In this document: piece by piece, positions 1-4,056 of the stretch
How positions within the stretch are numbered: the first letter of the stretch is position 1
How the letters are laid out: each line of letters opens with the position of its first letter
Assembly: GCA_016191895.1 (NCBI GenBank)
Contig: JACPVD010000203.1
Location: forward strand, 1-6,105
DNA from: Chloroflexota bacterium
GTDB taxonomy: Bacteria; Chloroflexota; Anaerolineae; Anaerolineales; Villigracilaceae
Direction: 5' to 3'
DNA length: 6,105 bases
The notes under the pieces: generated by a model
The model's input: only the letters and a program-made list of their open reading frames with translations
What the model was told of the DNA's origin: nothing
The model's database searches: none
Program-made: the position numbers and the translations under genes

Positions 1-6
1 CAAAGG

Positions 7-40
7 CAAGCGCTTCGAGAATATTTTCTCAAGCGCTTGC
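7..40. promoter_or_regulatory. Tandem LacI-family-type operators
   Basis: Two perfect 8-bp palindromes AAGCGCTT lie at 8-15 and 31-38, with centres 23 bp apart (about two helical turns). Each fits the AANCGNTT core with central CG that is typical of LacI/GalR-family operators. Flanking bases extend them to CAAGCGCTT and AAGCGCTTG. The segments between them, GAGAA (17-21) and TTCTC (26-30), are also complementary, so 6-40 as a whole forms a long inverted repeat with one unpaired C at 16. The sites lie about 30 and 55 bp downstream of the predicted start of the leftward promoter. That placement suits repression by roadblock or looping of a gene left of the window. The repressor and its sugar ligand are unknown. 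A transcript hairpin is the alternative reading. Confidence 0.6.
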
Positions 41-75
41 TGTGTGTGACTTGTTTTTTTACTATCAATGAAGCG

Positions 76-104
76 ATTATACGCGCGCAGGGGGGATGAG
101 TCAA
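76..104 (-). promoter_or_regulatory. Sigma70-type promoter reading leftward
   Basis: On the minus strand the -35 box is TTGACT (104-99), the spacer is exactly 17 bp (98-82) and the -10 box is a perfect TATAAT (81-76). Only one of twelve consensus positions differs. Transcription should start near 69-70 and run off the left edge of the window. No minus-strand ATG occurs between the start site and position 1, so the leader is at least about 69 nt and the gene it serves is outside. The promoter follows the PBP gene on the same strand, so the unseen gene has its own control. The spacer contains a C6 run on the minus strand. Confidence 0.75.
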
Positions 105-116
105 GGATTTTGACTC
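98..116. repeat. Inverted repeat overlapping the -35 box
   Basis: A perfect 7-bp inverted repeat, GAGTCAA (98-104) and TTGACTC (110-116), is separated by 5 bp. Its left arm contains the whole -35 hexamer of the leftward promoter. It could be an operator for a dimeric regulator that would block RNA polymerase. It could also be chance symmetry caused by the -35 sequence. The right arm has no matching -10 box 17 bp downstream on the plus strand, so it is not a plus-strand promoter. Confidence 0.4.
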
Positions 117-156
117 GCGCCTCCCTCTCCGCCGACGGCTGATTCTGCTTGCGTAG

Positions 157-176
157 GGCGCGTTCTCTTACGCGCC
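157..176 (-). terminator. Hairpin downstream of the PBP gene (second)
   Basis: GGCGCGT (157-163) and ACGCGCC (170-176) form a 7-bp stem around a 6-nt loop. It is the second of two adjacent hairpins met by transcription leaving the PBP gene on the minus strand. There is no U-tract after it, so it is not a classical intrinsic terminator. Roles in 3'-end protection or Rho-assisted termination are possible. Its loop is complementary to the loop of the neighbouring hairpin. Confidence 0.35.
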
Positions 177-177
177 T

Positions 178-199
178 GTCGACGTTAGAGAACGTCGAC
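178..199 (-). terminator. Hairpin directly after the PBP stop codon
   Basis: GTCGACGTT (178-186) and AACGTCGAC (191-199) form a perfect 9-bp stem with a 4-nt loop AGAG on the plus strand (CTCT on the minus strand). It begins 14 nt after the stop codon of the PBP gene, where a terminator or mRNA-stabilising structure is expected. No T-run follows on either strand, so termination by this hairpin alone is uncertain. Confidence 0.45.
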
Positions 200-212
200 T
201 ACTCATGTCAGA

Positions 213-3200
213 TCATGTCGGCGTGACGGTTGGGGTTTCAGTGGGTATCTCGGTCGGCGCTTCGGTTGGCGTTTCGGTTGGAGACTCTGTCGGTGTGGGG
301 GTGCTGGTTGGCAGAATCGTGATGATCGTGATAAATGGCGTGGAAGTAGGAGTCGGTGTGGAGGTTGGGATGGGAGTAAGGCTTGGGATGGTGGGAACGG
401 GAGTCGTCGTCGGCGTGAGGGGAATCTCCGTTGGAGCCGGCAGGTTGAGGTTAAGGATGACGCGCTTTTCCACTTCCGTGCGCTTGCCGAAGAGAGTCAA
501 ACGTAAGGTGATCAGTCCGTTTTGCAGGTCCGTCGCATCCCAGGTGTAGAGCGTTCCATTTCGTACGGGAGTATTGCTCTCGATAACCAAATGCCACGCA
601 GAGGGATCGGCGCCGAGGCCGAGATCGAGAACCCAGCGTTCGATTCCATCCTCGGCGTCGGCGGAACCTTTGATGTCGAATGGCAGCGACGTGATGGACT
701 GCCCATCGTTGAGTTTGAATTCAAGGATGGGTTGCGGATCGTCAGCGTTACATTCGCGTTCGGGCGCATACTGCACATTAAGAGGCAGGTCGTGATTTTC
801 GAGCCAGTTGCGGCCGGGATTCGTGCCAAGCCAGTCACGCGCCCACTTATCGTTGACATTGAATACGATGGCCTCTTCCTTCGGGCCTTCGCATGCGTCG
901 GAAGATTGCAAGCCGGTCCACAAATCGATCTTGATTCGGCGGGCGAGATCCTGGCCGGATTTCAGCGGAGGCTGGTCGGATGCAAAAACTTCCGTGTACT
1001 GCGAGTCGCACATGTTACCGGGCTCGGTACCGGAAAGCCTGCATACGATCACATCCACAACCCCTGGTGGACGATTGAACGGGGTTGGCGCGCCGCTGGT
1101 GAGATAGGGGACGGCATATTCCATGAAATTGCGCCAGATGGGAGCCGCGCCACTCAAACCTGTTGAATTGATCATGGGAGTGTAATCTGCGTTGCCGATC
1201 CATACGCCGGTGACGAGGTCGGGAGTGTAACCGATCGTCCAATTGTCGCGGATGTCGTTGGTGGTGCCGGTTTTTGCGGCAACCGGGAAGGATAAATTCA
1301 ACAACGAGTTGGGGCCGAACATCAGCGAGCGGGATTCGTTATCGGAAAGGATCGAAGAGATGAGATATGCATGTTCCGCGCGAATGACCTGCTCCCCTTC
1401 CTGCGGCTTGTATTCGTATACGACGTTGCCGGCATAATCGGTGATCTTCAATATCGAAACGGGAGGCATGCGCCGCCCGCCATTTGCGAAGACGGAATAG
1501 GCGGAGGTCATATCGATCAGGCTCACGTCGCCGCCGCCGAGTGTGAGAGAGAGGCCGTAGTCGTTGCGTGTGAGCGAGGTAATGCCGAGCCGTTCCGCCA
1601 TGCCAATCAGACCATCTTTTTGCGGCGTGGCGGGGTCATCATAAATGCCAACGAATTCCAACGCCTTGACCGCCGGGATATTAAACGAATTGGAAAGCGC
1701 GATTCGCATGGTCATTGCGCCGTGAAATTTGCCGTCGTAGTTGCGCGGCTCATACGGCGGATTCGCGCCATCGGGGAATTGTGTGGGCACGTCCCAGATC
1801 AACGTGGAGGGAGTCCAGCCTTTTTCGAATGCGGCAACGTAGGTAAACGGTTTGATGGACGAACCCGGCTGGCGTGTGGGACTGGTTGCCATATTGATCT
1901 GCCCGGAGATGGCTACGTTATTGAAATCTGGCGAGCCGACCATGGCAAGGATTTCCCCGGTGACCGGGCGAATCGCGACCAACGCGCCGTTATGCGTATT
2001 GTTTTCCGTCAACGATGCGATCTGCGCGCTGACGTATTCCTGCGCCTTGTCCTGTAAAACGGGATCAAGCGTGGTGTACACCACAAAGCCCGAGCGATAA
2101 ATCACCTGCGGATCATACTGCGCTTCCAGTTGCGAACGGACATAATTAACCCAATGTGGGTACTTCGCGTCGAATGAAGGCGGGCGGAAGGAATAGGTTT
2201 TCATCTCGTCCGCGGCCTGCGTTGCCACAAACGGATCGATACAGATCGGCTCGATCTTGTTGCTGACCTTGATACATCCCTGCTCGGCGCTCAATTCAAA
2301 CATGAGCACCAATACCTGTTGCTGGCGCAGAAGCGTGGGTTCGGGGTTTGTGTAAATGTCATAAACCGCCGGGGATTGTGGCAGGCCGGCAAGGAAGGCC
2401 GCCTCGCCCATGGTCAGGTCTTTGGCCGATTTGCCGAAATAGGTTTCCGCCGCGGCTTGCACGCCATAGGCAAGGTTGCCGTAATAGATTTCGTTGAGAT
2501 ACAGTTCGAGGATATCGTCTTTGGAATACCGCCGCGTAATTTCAGCCGCAAGGATAATCTCCCGCGCCTTGCGGGTCACCGTACGCTGACTGCGTTCTTC
2601 GGGCGAAAGCAACAACGCCCGCGCCAACTGCTGGGTGATGGTGGACGCGCCGCCGCCCTGTCCGCCTGTTGTGTAGTTTCGCCACAATGCGCGGACAATC
2701 GCAACCGGGTCGAAGCCGGGGTTGGTATAGAATTCCTTGTCTTCGGTGGCTATCGTAGCGGCGACAAGGTTTGGAGAAATGTCTTCAATGGGAATATAGG
2801 TCCGGCGGCCGGCGTTGGGATCGAGGATTTCATACAAGACCTGTCCGTTACGATCCAAAATGCGTGTGGTCTCGAATTGTGAAGCGCGTTCGCGCAGGTC
2901 GCCGATCTCCGGGAGTGTGCTTGCGATCCGATTGTATTGATAAACAAAAATCGACCCCATACATAAACCGACGATGACCACGACAAAAGCCATGACAATC
3001 AGAACGCGCAAAAAACATCCCATGCTTCCTCGCCAATTAAAGGGTGGAGGTTTCGCCGGCGGCAGGGCCTCGGGCAAAGGCCGCGACCGTCCCTGTGACT
3101 TCGGTTCTTGTTGCGGTTGCAAATGCTTTGAAGGCGGCTCGAACGCCGCGCGTGTCACCCTCGTTCCTTCCACATCCACTTCATCGACGCGGCGGGGGAG

Positions 3201-3329
3201 GGGCGTATTATCCATGGGGCGATACTGCGGGGGTGTGGTTCCGCCTGAAGACTTGGACTTGCGCTCCCCCTGAGTCTCCTCTTCCGATTGGATGATGCGG
3301 CGTAAACGATCGTTATCGTCGTTGCTCAT
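213..3329 (-). CDS. Class A penicillin-binding protein (GT51 + transpeptidase)
   Basis: Bifunctional peptidoglycan synthase of 1038 residues. It polymerises lipid II into glycan strands and cross-links the stem peptides outside the membrane. Seen in order: a polar, Pro-rich cytoplasmic region (1-100), one membrane anchor (about 105-131), a GT51 domain (about 165-330) with ATEDKEF (catalytic Glu196) and GGASTITQQLAR (226-237), then the transpeptidase with S490-x-x-K493, S548-F-N550 and K686-T-G-T. An Ig-like module follows (about 869-962), and a Thr/Pro tail (965-1038) ends the protein. The start is ATG at 3329 because GGGGAGGA lies about 8 nt upstream; a GTG ten codons earlier would place that ribosome site inside the gene. 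Asn203 replaces the usual His of the GT51 EDxxFxxH motif. The gene lies downstream of the MaoC gene on the same strand with 136 bp between them and no clear promoter of its own. The family call is near certain; the exact PBP1 subclass is not. Confidence 0.96.
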   Translation of the reverse strand: MSNDDNDRLRRIIQSEEETQGERKSKSSGGTTPPQYRPMDNTPLPRRVDEVDVEGTRVTRAAFEPPSKHLQPQQEPKSQGRSRPLPEALPPAKPPPFNWRGSMGCFLRVLIVMAFVVVIVGLCMGSIFVYQYNRIASTLPEIGDLRERASQFETTRILDRNGQVLYEILDPNAGRRTYIPIEDISPNLVAATIATEDKEFYTNPGFDPVAIVRALWRNYTTGGQGGGASTITQQLARALLLSPEERSQRTVTRKAREIILAAEITRRYSKDDILELYLNEIYYGNLAYGVQAAAETYFGKSAKDLTMGEAAFLAGLPQSPAVYDIYTNPEPTLLRQQQVLVLMFELSAEQGCIKVSNKIEPICIDPFVATQAADEMKTYSFRPPSFDAKYPHWVNYVRSQLEAQYDPQVIYRSGFVVYTTLDPVLQDKAQEYVSAQIASLTENNTHNGALVAIRPVTGEILAMVGSPDFNNVAISGQINMATSPTRQPGSSIKPFTYVAAFEKGWTPSTLIWDVPTQFPDGANPPYEPRNYDGKFHGAMTMRIALSNSFNIPAVKALEFVGIYDDPATPQKDGLIGMAERLGITSLTRNDYGLSLTLGGGDVSLIDMTSAYSVFANGGRRMPPVSILKITDYAGNVVYEYKPQEGEQVIRAEHAYLISSILSDNESRSLMFGPNSLLNLSFPVAAKTGTTNDIRDNWTIGYTPDLVTGVWIGNADYTPMINSTGLSGAAPIWRNFMEYAVPYLTSGAPTPFNRPPGVVDVIVCRLSGTEPGNMCDSQYTEVFASDQPPLKSGQDLARRIKIDLWTGLQSSDACEGPKEEAIVFNVNDKWARDWLGTNPGRNWLENHDLPLNVQYAPERECNADDPQPILEFKLNDGQSITSLPFDIKGSADAEDGIERWVLDLGLGADPSAWHLVIESNTPVRNGTLYTWDATDLQNGLITLRLTLFGKRTEVEKRVILNLNLPAPTEIPLTPTTTPVPTIPSLTPIPTSTPTPTSTPFITIITILPTSTPTPTESPTETPTEAPTEIPTETPTVTPT
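216..293 (-). repeat. 12-bp-period repeat encoding PTEx units
   Basis: The last 26 codons of the PBP gene encode six degenerate four-residue units (PTES, PTET, PTEA, PTEI, PTET, PTVT) plus a final PT, giving a 12-bp period in the DNA. It is the end of a longer Thr/Pro-rich tail (216-440). Such tails are common spacer segments in Anaerolineae surface proteins. The repeat could expand or contract by slippage. On the opposite strand it produces a spurious Gly/Val/Ser repeat frame. Confidence 0.7.
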
Positions 3330-3383
3330 GAGTCTTTTCCTCCCCTTTGGGAGTTGCACAGAATTTCTGCCTTGGCAAAATCG

Positions 3384-3461
3384 CCCTCATCCCCGGCCCT
3401 TCCCCCTATGGGGGAAGGGAGTCTGAGTCCCCTCTCCCTTTGGGAGAGGGTAGGGTGAGGG
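3384..3461. repeat. REP-like composite palindromic element
   Basis: Two perfect hairpins lie side by side. The first is CCCTTCCCCC (3397-3406), loop TAT, GGGGGAAGGG (3410-3419). The second is CCCTCTCCC (3430-3438), loop TTT, GGGAGAGGG (3442-3450). An outer pair, CCCTCA (3384-3389) and TGAGGG (3456-3461), extended by CCC (3391-3393) with GGG (3453-3455), closes the unit into a cloverleaf-like structure. It starts 4 nt after the MaoC stop codon and ends about 55 nt before the PBP start. The CCCTCA...GGGAGAGGG style is typical of dispersed intergenic REP or MITE-like repeats in bacteria. It may stabilise or terminate the MaoC transcript, but no T-tract follows. Confidence 0.65.
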
Positions 3462-3465
3462 AAAT

Positions 3466-3915
3466 TTATTTCGGCTTGCTCAGCACCAGCAAATTCAGCG
3501 AACCGCGCTGGCAGGTTTCGTCGGTTTGATTCTTTACCACGATGTCCGCCAGAATCGCGCCGCCACCGATGCGTGGGAGGGCTTTCGTTTCGGTGACGGT
3601 CAACTCGGCATGAAGCGTATCGCCAATGAAGAAGGGTTTGACAAACTTCCACTCGTTGATCTCGCGAAAAGCCAGCACCGTGCCTTCGAGAAAACCCGTC
3701 TGCATGATCAGGCCGGTTGCAATGGACAAGCCCAAAAGTCCATGTGCGATGCGCTGGCCGAATTGGGTCTTCGCCGCGAAGGCCGCATCCGTATGAATCT
3801 GGTTGAAGTCGCCGGTCAGCCCGGCAAAGTCGAAAATCGCTCCTTCGTTGATCGTCCGCCCAACCGTGATTACCTTTTGTCCGACAAAAAATTCCTCGAA
3901 ATAAAGCCCGGCCAT
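3466..3915 (-). CDS. MaoC-family hot-dog-fold dehydratase/hydratase
   Basis: A 149-residue single-domain MaoC protein, the usual length for (R)-specific enoyl-CoA hydratases. The family adds water to, or removes it from, acyl thioesters in fatty-acid, PHA or related acyl-CoA metabolism in the cytoplasm. The hydratase-2 signature is visible as LTGDFNQIHTD (33-43), with Asp36 and His41 in the catalytic positions and Asn38 between them, followed by RIAHGLLG (55-62). Gln39 replaces the Pro often found in GDxNPxH. No signal peptide or membrane segment is seen. The ATG at 3915 is preceded by AGGAGA at good spacing. The gene ends just before a REP-like element and lies upstream of the PBP gene on the same strand. 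The true substrate cannot be read from the sequence, and no other acyl-CoA gene is in the window. Confidence 0.9.
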   Translation of the reverse strand: MAGLYFEEFFVGQKVITVGRTINEGAIFDFAGLTGDFNQIHTDAAFAAKTQFGQRIAHGLLGLSIATGLIMQTGFLEGTVLAFREINEWKFVKPFFIGDTLHAELTVTETKALPRIGGGAILADIVVKNQTDETCQRGSLNLLVLSKPK

Positions 3916-3945
3916 GGTTTTCTCCTGAATGTAAGGTTTTATATT

Positions 3946-3975
3946 CCACGCAACACGTGGTACGTGGCACGTGCC
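3946..3975. repeat. Tandem CACGTG-type repeat in the MaoC leader
   Basis: Three copies of YACGTG occur with a strict 7-bp period: CACGTG (3954-3959), TACGTG (3961-3966) and CACGTG (3968-3973). The last lies within the perfect palindrome GGCACGTGCC (3966-3975). CCACG (3946-3950) can pair with CGTGG (3956-3960), so several alternative hairpins are possible. The cluster falls in the predicted 5' leader of the MaoC gene, 30 to 60 nt upstream of its ATG. It may be a multi-site operator, an RNA structure, or the remnant of a dispersed palindromic repeat. Confidence 0.5.
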
Positions 3976-4010
3976 TACTTCTTACCTGTCTCCTGCATAC
4001 ATCGAACCAA

Positions 4011-4040
4011 ATTATACCCGTTTGACCTATCGCCCGTTCA
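4011..4040 (-). promoter_or_regulatory. Candidate promoter for the MaoC gene
   Basis: The minus strand carries a perfect TATAAT at 4016-4011. The expected -35 position has only weak matches (TGAACG at 4040-4035, spacer 18 bp), so the promoter may need an activator. A start near 4004 would give a leader of about 88 nt containing the CACGTG repeats. Its weak -35 lies inside the spacer of the opposing plus-strand promoter. Confidence 0.5.
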
Positions 4041-4050
4041 CCCGTACAAT
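4022..4050 (+). promoter_or_regulatory. Promoter of the glycosidase gene (leaderless)
   Basis: TTGACC (4022-4027), an exact 17-bp spacer and TACAAT (4045-4050) match the sigma70 consensus at ten of twelve positions. Transcription should start near 4057, which is the A of the glycosidase ATG. No Shine-Dalgarno sequence lies upstream of that ATG. Both facts point to a leaderless mRNA. The promoter overlaps the oppositely directed MaoC promoter. Confidence 0.65.
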
Positions 4051-4056
4051 TGCGCC

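Noticed and set aside
6..60. Intrinsic terminator for a plus-strand gene left of the window
   Set aside because: The hairpin is strong, but the T-run (54-60) begins 13 nt after the stem and not directly after it. The nearby consensus leftward promoter and AANCGNTT cores favour operators. It is not fully excluded.
205..549. Plus-strand frame rich in Gly-Val-Ser repeats
   Set aside because: It is the exact antisense of the Thr/Pro tail and Ig-like module of the PBP gene; its repeats only mirror the 12-bp period of that tail.
522..2882. Several long plus-strand frames (522-1166, 1371-2057, 2319-2882)
   Set aside because: All lie antisense to the well-supported PBP gene, overlap its conserved motifs, and have no recognisable domain or ribosome site.
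3327..3359. Upstream GTG start for the PBP at 3359
   Set aside because: The ten extra codons would cover the GGGGAGGA ribosome site that sits at the right distance from ATG 3329, and GTG 3359 has no ribosome site of its own.
3326..3970. A 214-codon minus-strand frame spanning the MaoC gene
   Set aside because: It runs out of frame through MaoC and the REP-like element. Its product is low in hydrophobic residues and resembles no family, whereas the MaoC frame has a clear signature and ribosome site.
3946..3975. CRISPR-like or satellite array
   Set aside because: Only three 6-bp motifs with a 7-bp period and no spacers; it is far too short for a CRISPR array.
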